Below, piece by piece: positions 27,559 to 36,481 of a stretch of 64,000 bases of DNA. The stretch comes from an uncultured Anaeromusa sp. (lineage in GTDB: Bacteria; Bacillota; Negativicutes; Anaeromusales; Anaeromusaceae): the NCBI RefSeq assembly GCF_963676855.1, contig NZ_OY781460.1, positions 2,827,501-2,891,500 of the forward strand, written 5' to 3'. The stretch's first letter is position 1. Each line of letters begins with the position of its first letter. The notes under the pieces were generated by a model. It worked only from the letters and a program-made list of their open reading frames with translations, did no database searches and was not told the DNA's origin. The position numbers and the translations under genes are program-made.

Positions 27559-28856
27559 TATTGCGCCTCCTCCGGCAGTGTCAAAAGCAGCAAGTCGCCC
27601 CGTCCACCCCAAGGCAAAATGAACTGTGGCATAAAGCCGGCAGCTAAAATAGCTGGCGCCGCCTCTACTTCTGCAGCATTGCCCAAGTCCAACTCAAAAA
27701 ATAAATTTTTGATGTTTTCATTTCGCAAGGCAGCTACATGCATGGCCAGATTTTCCTGCATATCCGCGCCTGGCGTCAACACTGCCAAAAACGCAGTCAG
27801 CTTACGCCGGTCCAAACGAGTGGACAAAATAGAATCCGCCAATTGCTCTTCCCCTTCATAGATCACCGGCTGCAGCTTGCGGGGCAACGCCAAAAATTCA
27901 TACTGCTGACGCAAAAATGCTTCTAGCACAGGATGTGCAAACACACTCATGCCGTTATCTTCTTCCAATTGCCGATATAACGCCGTATGACGCCGCACAA
28001 CGCCTCCAACAGACGTCAAGGCAACGTTCCCCAGCGGCTCAAAGTATCCGGCTGGCGCCTGTGCTGTCGGCTGGCGCATAGTCATACACACAACGCCAGT
28101 GCGCGCCAACTTGTTAAGAGCCCCTTCCACCAAGGCGACAGCCAGGCCGGCTTGCTCTGAGAATACATACGGTCCAAAAGCTTCTGCCATTTTGCCGCCA
28201 CACTGCCAGAGAAAGCCACCGCCCACTTGTCCCTTGTTGTCTTGCACCAGCACCGCGCCATATTCACCGCTGGCAAGCATATCGACAAGCTTACCCGGGT
28301 AGTGAAAAAATTCTGGAGCGCTGTCGGCATAAGCAGCCAGCACCCTTCTGGCAAACTGTTTCAAAGCTTCCCGCTCTGGCTCTGCTAACACAAACCCTAA
28401 GGGTGGAAGCTCTTCCAATTCCTCTGGTATTGCCGGAGGATATCGTTTTTCTAGACGCAACTGCAGCCCCATGCGATTATCGGATAGCATTTCAAGACAA
28501 AAATGGTCTACCGTACGCGCCGCCAAAAGCAGCCCCATTTCCGCTAACGCCGTATCATCATCCAGCGACATGCTGGCGGTTCGATTGAATACCTTCGTCG
28601 GCAAAGCGCGTCGCGGAAACATACACGATGCTTCCAGGTAATAACCGCCATGCCGGCAGGAAAATTGCATCTCCCCGGCATCATCTCGTTGTCCGCTAAG
28701 AAAAGCAAATAGCTCTTCCGTCGCTAGGGAAAGGCTTAATTGCTCTTCTTTGCCAAAGCCAAAAGCTTGTGCGGTGTTTTCCGCACAACATACAATGACC
28801 GGCAGCATCTCTTCCTGTAACGGTATGTGTAGCTCTACAGACTGTTTTTGCTTCAT
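27558..28856 (-). CDS. RsbW-like ATPase domain fused to a GNAT-like domain
   Basis: The 432-aa protein starts at ATG 28856 (AAGGAG site). Residues ~1-150 resemble the GHKL/HATPase fold of anti-sigma factors: LSLATEELFAFL at the N-box position, later LAARTVDHFCLEML. The N-box Asn is missing and the DxG box is not evident, so ATP binding is doubtful. Residues ~165-430 look like one or two acetyltransferase (GNAT) units, with AVLVQDNKGQVGGGFLWQ. It sits 46 bases after the PP2C phosphatase gene and overlaps hisC. It may be a specialised switch partner in the same signalling pathway. Domain boundaries are my reading only. Confidence 0.65.
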   Translation of the reverse strand: MKQKQSVELHIPLQEEMLPVIVCCAENTAQAFGFGKEEQLSLSLATEELFAFLSGQRDDAGEMQFSCRHGGYYLEASCMFPRRALPTKVFNRTASMSLDDDTALAEMGLLLAARTVDHFCLEMLSDNRMGLQLRLEKRYPPAIPEELEELPPLGFVLAEPEREALKQFARRVLAAYADSAPEFFHYPGKLVDMLASGEYGAVLVQDNKGQVGGGFLWQCGGKMAEAFGPYVFSEQAGLAVALVEGALNKLARTGVVCMTMRQPTAQAPAGYFEPLGNVALTSVGGVVRRHTALYRQLEEDNGMSVFAHPVLEAFLRQQYEFLALPRKLQPVIYEGEEQLADSILSTRLDRRKLTAFLAVLTPGADMQENLAMHVAALRNENIKNLFFELDLGNAAEVEAAPAILAAGFMPQFILPWGGRGDLLLLTLPEEAQ

Positions 28857-28902
28857 AACTGCTCTCCTTTTCACCAGGCTGCCAAGATTATGCCGCCGCC
28901 TG

Positions 28903-30843
28903 TTACTTCAGCCCTTTGGAAAATCCACAGTAGCGGAATGCCAGCATGGTAATATCATCCGACTGCTCCGCGCCTGCGGCAAATTCGTGCAACTCCGTTC
29001 TTACTTCGTGCAGCAATACATCTGGAGCGGCCTCGCGGCGACTGCACAATGCCGCTTCTAAACGCGCCTCGCCAAACAGTTCCTCATCTTTGTTAGCAGC
29101 CTCAGTTACACCATCTGTATATAAAAGCAGCATGTCATCAACTTCTAAAAGACAACTTCCCTCGGTATAAGTCATCCCCTCCATGCCGCCGATAACGGGT
29201 CCCTTGGCTTGATTCAAATACATAAGTTGCCCTGTTGTTTTAAGCAGCATGGGCGGACAATGCCCGCCACTGGCGTAACGGCAGGCGCCGCTCGGCACAT
29301 GGACTGCCGCACAAAACAGGGTGACAAACATGCAGGATTCATTGTTGCGGGATAATTCATCGTTCAGGCGATTCAACAGTTCTCTTGGTTCACGTTTTTC
29401 CCGCACCAGCGAACGCAGAAGCGTTCTGGCAATAGCCATAAACAAAGCCGCGCCGATGCCCTTGTCCGATACATCGCCAATCACCAAATATAACGTTTCC
29501 GTCTCTTCATCCAGAAAAAAGAAATCATAAAAATCGCCGCCTACTTCTCGCGCCGGCTCCAGCAACGCAAAAAGCTCAAAATCCGTCCGCTCCGGGAATG
29601 GAGGAAATTCTTTCGGCACCAGCCCCATTTGAATAGAACTGGCAATGCGCAGTTCGCTGGCAATGCGTTCTTTCGCCGCCACTGTGGCCTGCATCATTTC
29701 CATATAAATTTTCAACTCGCTGATCATAAGCATAAACGCTTCCGCCAGCCGCGCCACTTCATCTCGACCGGAAATAGCCGGAATCGTCGCTTCAAAATTG
29801 CCTGCCGCCAGCTTTTGCGTAGCCTGTTCGAGTTGGCGCAACGGCCTAGTAATGGAGCGAGCAATACCAAGAACCACAAGGCAAAGCAGTAAAAAACCAC
29901 CGGTACCTAAATACCATTGCGTACGGCTTAAATCAAAAACGCGCGCCATAAGCTCATCACGAGAAAAAAAGATGCCTAAGGACCAGCCAGTAGACGGTAT
30001 CGGCATGTACATCACCCAGCCGGTCTTGCCGTTTACTTTGCTTGTATGAGCAACATATCCTTTTTGCCCTTGAATCATTTTTTGTCCTAATTCACGCAGC
30101 CCAGAATCTTGCAAGCTTTCGGCCACACTAAAAATAGACTCCCGCATGACATAGCCGCCAGTAGGATGCGCGATAAACCGCCCCTGTCCAGAAATGATAA
30201 AAGCGTAATTTTCCCGCCCCAGCTCTAAAGAATCCAAAAGTCCCGAAAGAATGGTTAGCGACATATCTCCAGTTACAACGCCGCGCACCATTTCTGGATC
30301 GGATGCAGAAAATACAGGTACCGAATAGGTCGCCATCAATACATTGCTAACGCCCTCGTCAAAGTACGGTTCGCTCCAAACCGCGCTTTTCATTTCTACC
30401 GGAAGCAAATACCAGTCCTTAGTTTCATACGCCTGCGCCGGCCCTAAAGAAATCTTTTGCAAGCCCCCATAGGTTCGATACAAATAGGCTCCAATACCAA
30501 CAGGATGATTTTTAGTTGCTGGCAAGGCAACTGCCGTACCAAACACATCCTCTTGGCCTTGCAAAAACTTTTCCATCAACCGATAAGACTGCTCCGTAGA
30601 AACCGGCATGACTTCCACTACTGCCGCCATTCCCTGCGCCATGCCTTCTACGCGCCGCGAAGAAACCTCTATCCGTGAGGTAACCGCTGCCGCCACATGC
30701 TGAGCCTCTCTCATCATCTCTTCTTCCAGCAATTGTTTAGCCGAAAAATAGCTATAGCCAATTACCGCTGTAAGAATGGTGCCGACGCCTGCCATGATAA
30801 GTACCGTCAGCCGCCATGTAAGGCTCCATTTATTGAATATCAT
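28903..30843 (-). CDS. dCACHE-HAMP-PP2C (RsbU/SpoIIE-type) serine phosphatase
   Basis: The 646-aa membrane sensor phosphatase has a first TM at ~12-32 and an extracytoplasmic double-CACHE region (~35-310, with DWYLLPVEMKSAVWSEPYF). A second TM is at ~318-340, followed by HAMP (RSITRPLRQLEQAT), a short coiled coil, and a PP2C/SpoIIE domain (~420-640) with metal ligands in EVGGDFYDF and IGDVSDKGIGAALFMA. It should dephosphorylate the neighbouring STAS protein. I chose ATG 30843 because GGGGGA precedes it. It overlaps the binding-protein gene by 14 bases, so the two are coupled. Confidence 0.92.
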   Translation of the reverse strand: MIFNKWSLTWRLTVLIMAGVGTILTAVIGYSYFSAKQLLEEEMMREAQHVAAAVTSRIEVSSRRVEGMAQGMAAVVEVMPVSTEQSYRLMEKFLQGQEDVFGTAVALPATKNHPVGIGAYLYRTYGGLQKISLGPAQAYETKDWYLLPVEMKSAVWSEPYFDEGVSNVLMATYSVPVFSASDPEMVRGVVTGDMSLTILSGLLDSLELGRENYAFIISGQGRFIAHPTGGYVMRESIFSVAESLQDSGLRELGQKMIQGQKGYVAHTSKVNGKTGWVMYMPIPSTGWSLGIFFSRDELMARVFDLSRTQWYLGTGGFLLLCLVVLGIARSITRPLRQLEQATQKLAAGNFEATIPAISGRDEVARLAEAFMLMISELKIYMEMMQATVAAKERIASELRIASSIQMGLVPKEFPPFPERTDFELFALLEPAREVGGDFYDFFFLDEETETLYLVIGDVSDKGIGAALFMAIARTLLRSLVREKREPRELLNRLNDELSRNNESCMFVTLFCAAVHVPSGACRYASGGHCPPMLLKTTGQLMYLNQAKGPVIGGMEGMTYTEGSCLLEVDDMLLLYTDGVTEAANKDEELFGEARLEAALCSRREAAPDVLLHEVRTELHEFAAGAEQSDDITMLAFRYCGFSKGLK

Positions 30844-31846
30844 TGCCTGTCCCCCGGTAAAAATTTTCGTAAGAAGGATTGGCGTGAAGCAAGCCATTCC
30901 ACTGTAACGCCTCCACGGTTCGTTGATAGTCCTCTTTAGCCAATACGCCAAATTTCCACGAAGAAGAGGCTCTATCAGGAATAATGGTCGACAAGATGGT
31001 CTTCAGCATCCAGCGCATATGCGCGCGATTCGTTGGCATATTGGCCTCTTGGACATACTTCATCACTATATCTAATGCTTCTTCCTCATGTTCTGCGGCG
31101 TACTGCCAACCAGCCAGAGAAGCTTCTGCAAACGCCCGGCTCTCTTGCGGATACGCTTTTAAAGTACTGTCTAAACAATATAAACCATCCTCTGGAAACC
31201 CGCAGCCGTAATCTTTCATGAAAAACGTACTCAATTGCTGCGCATCAATGCCTGCCTGATACAAAACATGATATTCGTTGTAATGCATAGCCGAGCAAAC
31301 TGCAACCCCTTTGTTGATAAATAAGTTAACTGAGTAATACTGCGGCAAAAGCTGCGGTCGCAGTCCCCGCGCGACAAAAAAGCTTTGAAAATCCGCTTGG
31401 AAAACTCCGCCCCAAAGGCTGATCCTTTTACCATGCAATTGTTGCACGCTTTCTATTCCTTGATCTTTCCAGCCAATAAGCATCAAATTGGATTGATTGA
31501 CAACCTGAGCCAAATTCACTACTGGCACACTCCGATCACGCGCTGCTAAGGCGCCTGACAAAAAGAGCACTCCAAAATCCGCTTCCCCTCTTTGTAAATA
31601 ATCCACGCCGTCTCGATCTGGACCACCCCTGATAATACGGACATTCAATCCTTTTTCCTTGTACAGCCCCTTCTCTAAGGCCACATAGTACCCAGCAAAC
31701 TGTGCCTGCGGCACCCATTGCAAAATCAAAGTGAATGGCTTCTTATTTTCACTGCCTTGTTCCTCTGCCGCTCCCCGCTCCTGCCAAAAGAACAGACAAA
31801 GGCCCAAAAAAGCTATCCCAAAAATTGCATAAAGCTCTTTTTTCAT
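30830..31846 (-). CDS. orphan NMT1/THI5-type ABC substrate-binding protein
   Basis: The 338-aa periplasmic binding protein has a signal/anchor segment (LYAIFGIAFLGLCLFFW) and the NMT1/THI5 signature WVPQAQFAGYYVALEKGLYKEKGL (split over ~44-67) with GEADFGVLF. Family members bind thiamine precursors, taurine/sulfonates or nitrate-like ligands. No permease or ATPase gene is adjacent. Its start overlaps RsbW (ATGA) and its end overlaps the dCACHE phosphatase. A role as ligand-presenting co-sensor rather than a transporter part is inferred. No lipobox Cys is seen. Confidence 0.88.
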   Translation of the reverse strand: MKKELYAIFGIAFLGLCLFFWQERGAAEEQGSENKKPFTLILQWVPQAQFAGYYVALEKGLYKEKGLNVRIIRGGPDRDGVDYLQRGEADFGVLFLSGALAARDRSVPVVNLAQVVNQSNLMLIGWKDQGIESVQQLHGKRISLWGGVFQADFQSFFVARGLRPQLLPQYYSVNLFINKGVAVCSAMHYNEYHVLYQAGIDAQQLSTFFMKDYGCGFPEDGLYCLDSTLKAYPQESRAFAEASLAGWQYAAEHEEEALDIVMKYVQEANMPTNRAHMRWMLKTILSTIIPDRASSSWKFGVLAKEDYQRTVEALQWNGLLHANPSYENFYRGTGNDIQ

Positions 31847-32259
31847 AAGCGTGAAACAGCTACCGCCAAAACATTCTGACCGTCCATCCGGCGGTAATGC
31901 ACTTCATCGGTCATACGCCGTACGAGAAAAATACCAAGTCCCCCTGCTTCCCGCTCATTCAAACCCGCCTTTAAATCTGGTTCCGCTGCCGCCAAGGGAT
32001 CAAAAGGAATGCCGCTGTCTTCAAACTCAATGCCGAATTTGTCCTCTTCACAATACGTACGAATAACAATCTCGCCCGGCGGCACCTCATACGCATAATG
32101 GCAGATATTGACGACCACTTCTTCAATAACCAGCTCCAACTGTAAAATCCGTTTCGGACTTACTCCCGCTAGTTCCGCCTGCTCGGTGATAAAGGCAGTA
32201 ATGGCCGGCACATTTTCATCCTGAGCGGCAAATATACGACTCGCTGTAGTCGACGACAT
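31843..32259 (-). CDS. RsbW-type anti-sigma regulatory kinase
   Basis: The 138-aa GHKL ATPase has an intact N-box (IEEVVVNICHYAYE, ~45-58), G1 box (FEDSGIPFDP) and G2 (GGLGIFLVRRMTDEV). This family phosphorylates a STAS antagonist on serine and sequesters a sigma factor or other target. I chose ATG 32259 (GGAGGTAGTGCT ahead); the longer ORF runs into the upstream STAS gene. It is 22 bases after STAS and overlaps the binding protein by ATGA. The controlled sigma factor is not in this window. Confidence 0.92.
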   Translation of the reverse strand: MSSTTASRIFAAQDENVPAITAFITEQAELAGVSPKRILQLELVIEEVVVNICHYAYEVPPGEIVIRTYCEEDKFGIEFEDSGIPFDPLAAAEPDLKAGLNEREAGGLGIFLVRRMTDEVHYRRMDGQNVLAVAVSRL

Positions 32260-32281
32260 AGCACTACCTCCTGCCTTGTTT

Positions 32282-32614
32282 TCAAAAATTCCCAGCAGCG
32301 TCTTCCGCTGTTTCGTACACTGGAAAAAAGCTGTCAAAGCCCGATACAGAAAATACCTCTTTCACCAAACCAGACAACCCGCAAAGAGCCAACGCCCCGC
32401 CTGACGCTTTCAGCTTTTTGGCAATAGACAAAACGCAACGCAAACCAGCACTGCTGACATACTCCAGTGCCGTCAGATCCAAAACAAACTTACTTCCGCC
32501 GCTTTGAATAATATCGCCGCACTGTTTCTCCCATTCCGGCGCGGTTCTTGTATCAAGACGTCCTGTTACGGCAATCACCGTACATGTCGCTTCGTTTCGT
32601 ACTGAAATCTCCAT
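32282..32614 (-). CDS. STAS-domain anti-sigma factor antagonist
   Basis: The 110-aa single STAS domain (SpoIIAA/RsbV type) has the phosphoacceptor Ser in EYVSSAGLRCVLS (~54-66). The rest follows the usual pattern: GRLDTRTAP near 20 and GLSGLVKEVFSVSGFD near 85. By the partner-switching model it binds RsbW when unphosphorylated and frees the target. The start at ATG 32614 is preceded by AAAGGGG. It lies 16 bases after the xanthine-dehydrogenase FAD subunit gene, tying this module to the oxidoreductase genes. Confidence 0.93.
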   Translation of the reverse strand: MEISVRNEATCTVIAVTGRLDTRTAPEWEKQCGDIIQSGGSKFVLDLTALEYVSSAGLRCVLSIAKKLKASGGALALCGLSGLVKEVFSVSGFDSFFPVYETAEDAAGNF

Positions 32615-32630
32615 AAAATAACCCCTTTCT

Positions 32631-33473
32631 TTACTGTAAAAACTTACAATCACTGAGATATAGAAGCAGATTGCTTGCCAGCTGCCGACGGTATGCCGCG
32701 CTAGCGCGAATATCATCAATCGGTGTTACCCCTTCTTGAACCAATGCCCCTGCATGACGCAATACTGCGTCGGACAACCGTTTCCCCTGCAAAAACCTCT
32801 CCACTTGTGGCAGTTGCACCACCGTAGGTCCCACGCTGCCCCAAGCCAGTTTCATGTGTTTTATGGTTTTATCTGCTTGCAGCTCCCATTTGGCCGCCAG
32901 ACTAGCAATGGAAATAGCCAAAGCCTTGCGCCGCCCCACTTTAAAATAAGAGGAACTGGTCTGGTTCTCAGGCCGCGGAACATGCACGCCTGTCACAAAT
33001 TCTCCAGAATTCAACGCCGTACGTCCATGACCTGTAATAAAATCGGCAATCGCCAAACTGTGCCGCCCTTGTCTCCCGGCCACCTCTACCGAAGCGCCCA
33101 GCACATAGAGCGGCGGCAATGTATCACCAGCAGGCGAAGCTGTACAGACATTGCCTACTAAGGTACCACTGTGGCGTATGGGAGGCGACCCCACAACAGC
33201 GACCGCCTGTCGCAGCACCGGAAAGCACTCTTCCAGTGTCGGGAAATCCAATAGCTCCTGATAGGTAACTCCAGCACCAATAAAGAGTCCATCTGCTCGC
33301 ATTTCTACCTGCCGCAGTTCCTCCAAACGTTCCACAGAAAACAATACAGACGGCATAGACAACCTGCGGTGCTGTACCCAATAATCGGTACCGCCGGCAA
33401 TAACGCGGCCATTTGGCTGCGTTGCCAATAGTGCCTGCATTTCCGCAACAGTACGGGGAAAGAGGATCTCCAT
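32631..33473 (-). CDS. xanthine dehydrogenase-type FAD-binding subunit
   Basis: The 280-aa CoxM/XdhB-type subunit has FAD-binding motifs VIAGGTDYWVQ (~25-35) and the long loop with IRHSGTLVGNVCTASPAGD (~99-117). The CO dehydrogenase flavoprotein C-terminal domain follows. It passes electrons from the 2Fe-2S subunit to FAD and NAD+ or another acceptor. ATG 33473 overlaps the 2Fe-2S stop by one base (TGATG) with GGGGAGG upstream. The gene order large-small-medium differs from the common medium-small-large order. Confidence 0.93.
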   Translation of the reverse strand: MEILFPRTVAEMQALLATQPNGRVIAGGTDYWVQHRRLSMPSVLFSVERLEELRQVEMRADGLFIGAGVTYQELLDFPTLEECFPVLRQAVAVVGSPPIRHSGTLVGNVCTASPAGDTLPPLYVLGASVEVAGRQGRHSLAIADFITGHGRTALNSGEFVTGVHVPRPENQTSSSYFKVGRRKALAISIASLAAKWELQADKTIKHMKLAWGSVGPTVVQLPQVERFLQGKRLSDAVLRHAGALVQEGVTPIDDIRASAAYRRQLASNLLLYLSDCKFLQ

Positions 33474-33946
33474 CAGCTCGTCCTCCCCTGCAGCTTGGAT
33501 GCCGCCATTAAAGCCGCCTCCACAATTTTTTGGTAACCCGTGCAACGGCATAGATTGCCGCTGATTCCCTCTCGCACTTCCGCTTCCGTCGGTAGCGGGT
33601 TACGGTGCAACAGATCGAGCACCGCCAACACCATCCCAGGAGTGCAAAAACCGCACTGCACCGCGCCGCAGTCGATAAAAGCCTGTTGTACAACCGACAA
33701 GCCTTCTTCCGTAGCTACGCCTTCGATGGTTACTACATCCGCACCCTCTAGCTGCGCCGCCGCCATCAGACAAGACAAGCGGCTGGAGCGGTTCACTAAG
33801 ATCGTGCAAGCGCCGCATTCTCCTGCACCGCAACACTCTTTCGTTCCTATCAAGCCAAAATCTTCCCGCAGTAAATCTACCACTCTACGATCTGGCGGCG
33901 CATCAATGGTTACTTGTTTTCCATTTAACGTAAAAGAGACCTTCAA
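33473..33946 (-). CDS. xanthine dehydrogenase-type 2Fe-2S subunit
   Basis: The 157-aa CoxS/XdhC-type protein has a plant-type ferredoxin cluster (ECCGAGECGACTILV, ~37-51) and a second 2Fe-2S cluster (QCGFCTPGM and NLCRCTGYQ) in the helical C-terminal half. All eight cysteines are visible. It relays electrons between the molybdenum site and FAD. It overlaps the catalytic subunit gene by ATGA at its start. Confidence 0.95.
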   Translation of the reverse strand: MKVSFTLNGKQVTIDAPPDRRVVDLLREDFGLIGTKECCGAGECGACTILVNRSSRLSCLMAAAQLEGADVVTIEGVATEEGLSVVQQAFIDCGAVQCGFCTPGMVLAVLDLLHRNPLPTEAEVREGISGNLCRCTGYQKIVEAALMAASKLQGRTS

Positions 33947-36285
33947 CGTACCGCCTCCAAATCAGCTTGCCTCAAAGCGGCCAGCACTTTTTCTCCTGTC
34001 AACGTTCCTTGGGCAAGACGATTTCCCGTGATAGAAGCAAGACCATTGGCAATAGCCGGCAGCACGCCGTCAATGCTAATTTCCCCCGCCCCTTTCATAC
34101 CGAAAGGACCGTCATCTTCATAGACATTAGCTACTACCGTCTCCAGCGCCGGAAGATCCAAGGCTGTAGGAAGAATATACGTTGAAAAATCACGCGTCCT
34201 CACTTCTCCAGCCTGTAAGACAAAATCTTCAAACAGAGCGTAGCCGATACCTTGAGCCGCACCGCCTTGAATCTGCTGCTCAAACACCTGCGGATTCAAG
34301 ACATTCCCTGCATCAATGCAGTTCAGAAAATCACAAACCGTCACTTCACCGCTCAGCGTGTCTACTTCTAAGCGGACCAATTGCGCTCCGTAAGCGAAAA
34401 CACGGTGAGGGAAACCATGTTTCCGCAGTTTTTTCCCGGTCTCCGGCACTTGCTTATTTACCGGGCAGGTATGACTATAGGTAACCGTTCGCTCACTCGG
34501 ATCCATAAAGCCAGCCAGTAAAGCCAAAGGCACTTCCCTTCCCGACGATTGATGAACAATTCTTCCTGGACAAAGCAATAAGTCATCTATATGTACTTGT
34601 TCCAAAAATTGAAAGGTAAACAGCATCACGGCCCGCGCCAAAAGGCGTTCCTTCAATATTCCAGCCGCTCCTTCCAACGCCTTGCCATACGTAAAAGTCG
34701 TTCTGCTGGCCGAAGAAGAGCAAGAAGGCAGCGTTTGAGACGTATCCGGCAGCACCAATTCCATCTCTTCCATATCTTGAAACAGCAAATGTCCCACGAT
34801 CTGCAAATAGGTTGATGCATTCCCCTGCCCCATGTCCGCAACCCCGGCATACACGCGCAGGCGACCATCCGCTTTCAGTTCCAGCTTAGCATTGGCATAA
34901 TCCGGAATAATCGGTCCAAAGCCTACGGCATGATAGCAGGCGGCTATGCCCACTCCCCTTCGCTTAAAAGCAGGCGCCTCTTCGCGCCAAGCTTGGCGCT
35001 GCGTCCACAAAGGATGCGCCGCCAGCTTCTTCAAACATTCTGTTAACCCGACGCTTTGGGAAAGCCGTACGCCCGCAGGCGTTGTTCCTCCCCGCTGCAC
35101 TGCATTTCGCAACCGAAACTCCAGCGGATCCAATCCCGCGCATTTTGCCAATTCATCCATTGCCTGCTCAATGCCAGCCGCCGCTTGGGGTACGCCAAAA
35201 CCGCGAAAAGCGCTGGCAAGAGGATTATTGGTATAAACAACCGCTCCGGAAATACGTGAATTAGGAATGCCATAAGGCCCTCCCGCGTGTTCCATAGCCA
35301 GTGCGAATACTTCCGCCCCCATCGCGGCATAAGCGCCTGTATCAAATAAAAGTTCACAGTCTAACGCCTGAAGCTGTCCTTCGCGATCACACCCCAGGCG
35401 ATAGTTCATCTGCGCCGGATGCCTCTTGGTGCCGGCCACAAAGCGTTCTTCCCTCGTATACTGCATGCGCACCGGCCGCCCGCCAGCATGCAACGCCGCC
35501 AATACTAAAAAGCCCTGCACCGTAATGCCGTCCTTGCCGCCAAAAGCGCCACCAAGATACGGCGCCATGATATGCAACTTTTGCGGCATCACTTTGAGGG
35601 CTTCCCCCAGCTCCAACCGATCCCGAAAAGGAGTTTGTGTAGCAACAATCAGGCTAATTGTGCCGTCTTCCTCAACTTTTGCCATTCCCGCTTCAGTTTC
35701 CAAAAACGCATGATCCTGCCAATTGACCTCAACAGACACGTCTACTGAGAATGCGCATTCAGGCAACGCCGCCGCGCCGCGGCCACAGCAAATTTCATCG
35801 CGCAGCAGCACGTTGCCATCTGCACGCCCTGAATGAATCACCGGACTTTCTAGCTGCAACGCCAGATGCAAATCCAGCACCGCTTCCAAATTTTCATATT
35901 CAATTTGAATAGCTTCCAGCGCCTGCTCTAACACAGCCTTGCTTTCCGCTACCACTAAAGCGATCGCCTCACCGCAATAACGTACAACCTCTTCTGCTAA
36001 AATCGGCTGATCTTTTTCAAATATCCCCAACCGATTGCTGCCTTTTATATCCCGGCTGGTCAATACCGCCACCACTCCAGTCATTTGCCGGGCTGCTTTC
36101 AAATCTAGCTCGACAAGACGGGCATGAGTTTGGGAAGAGCGTTTTACTCCTGCCCATAAGCACCCGTTCGGATAATGATCCGCGGCATACACTTCTTGAC
36201 CGGTCACCTTCGTCTTGGCATCCATTCGGGGAACGGAGCAGCCAATGCCCGGCGGATTTTCATAAACCCTCTCGCTTTGCTTCAT
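33943..36285 (-). CDS. xanthine dehydrogenase-type molybdopterin subunit
   Basis: The 780-aa catalytic subunit of the xanthine oxidase/aldehyde oxidase family shows the cofactor-binding elements GGAFGGKDG, AFRGFGVPQAAAG, GVADMGQGNA and the catalytic Glu in MKGAGEISIDG near the C terminus. Members hydroxylate purines, aldehydes or N-heterocycles. Substrate choice is unclear, but linkage to an exported nucleosidase and MATE pump would suit purine use. ATG 36285 is chosen over 36291, which touches AGGAG. It is the first gene of the 13.4-kb run. Confidence 0.92.
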   Translation of the reverse strand: MKQSERVYENPPGIGCSVPRMDAKTKVTGQEVYAADHYPNGCLWAGVKRSSQTHARLVELDLKAARQMTGVVAVLTSRDIKGSNRLGIFEKDQPILAEEVVRYCGEAIALVVAESKAVLEQALEAIQIEYENLEAVLDLHLALQLESPVIHSGRADGNVLLRDEICCGRGAAALPECAFSVDVSVEVNWQDHAFLETEAGMAKVEEDGTISLIVATQTPFRDRLELGEALKVMPQKLHIMAPYLGGAFGGKDGITVQGFLVLAALHAGGRPVRMQYTREERFVAGTKRHPAQMNYRLGCDREGQLQALDCELLFDTGAYAAMGAEVFALAMEHAGGPYGIPNSRISGAVVYTNNPLASAFRGFGVPQAAAGIEQAMDELAKCAGLDPLEFRLRNAVQRGGTTPAGVRLSQSVGLTECLKKLAAHPLWTQRQAWREEAPAFKRRGVGIAACYHAVGFGPIIPDYANAKLELKADGRLRVYAGVADMGQGNASTYLQIVGHLLFQDMEEMELVLPDTSQTLPSCSSSASRTTFTYGKALEGAAGILKERLLARAVMLFTFQFLEQVHIDDLLLCPGRIVHQSSGREVPLALLAGFMDPSERTVTYSHTCPVNKQVPETGKKLRKHGFPHRVFAYGAQLVRLEVDTLSGEVTVCDFLNCIDAGNVLNPQVFEQQIQGGAAQGIGYALFEDFVLQAGEVRTRDFSTYILPTALDLPALETVVANVYEDDGPFGMKGAGEISIDGVLPAIANGLASITGNRLAQGTLTGEKVLAALRQADLEAVR

Positions 36286-36429
36286 TCGCATTCTCCTGCA
36301 TCTGAAAACTAACGTTACTTACTCAATAAAATACCATTTATTCTCTTCTATATCTTTTTACAAACCCCTCTAAGTTCTTACTATATTATTCCATCTTCTT
36401 AGCTAAAAGAGTATACTATAAATAACAAA

Positions 36430-36444
36430 TGTTCATTATGAACA
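36430..36444. promoter_or_regulatory. 15-base palindromic operator candidate
   Basis: TGTTCAT-T-ATGAACA is a perfect inverted repeat. It lies between the xanthine-dehydrogenase operon (minus) and the small membrane protein gene (plus), next to TATACT/TATAAA boxes at about 36412-36421. It may be a TetR- or MarR-type operator acting on one or both promoters. No regulator gene is adjacent. Confidence 0.45.
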
Positions 36445-36481
36445 AGAAGATAAAATTTCATAGTTAAGGGAGGGGATGACC

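Noticed and set aside
32736..33161. Plus-strand ORF of 141 codons opposite the FAD-binding subunit
   Set aside because: It is antisense to a conserved flavoprotein with no initiation signal.
33508..33836. Minus-strand ORFs in other frames of the 2Fe-2S subunit gene
   Set aside because: They overlap a subunit with all eight cluster cysteines in frame, so they are frame shadows.
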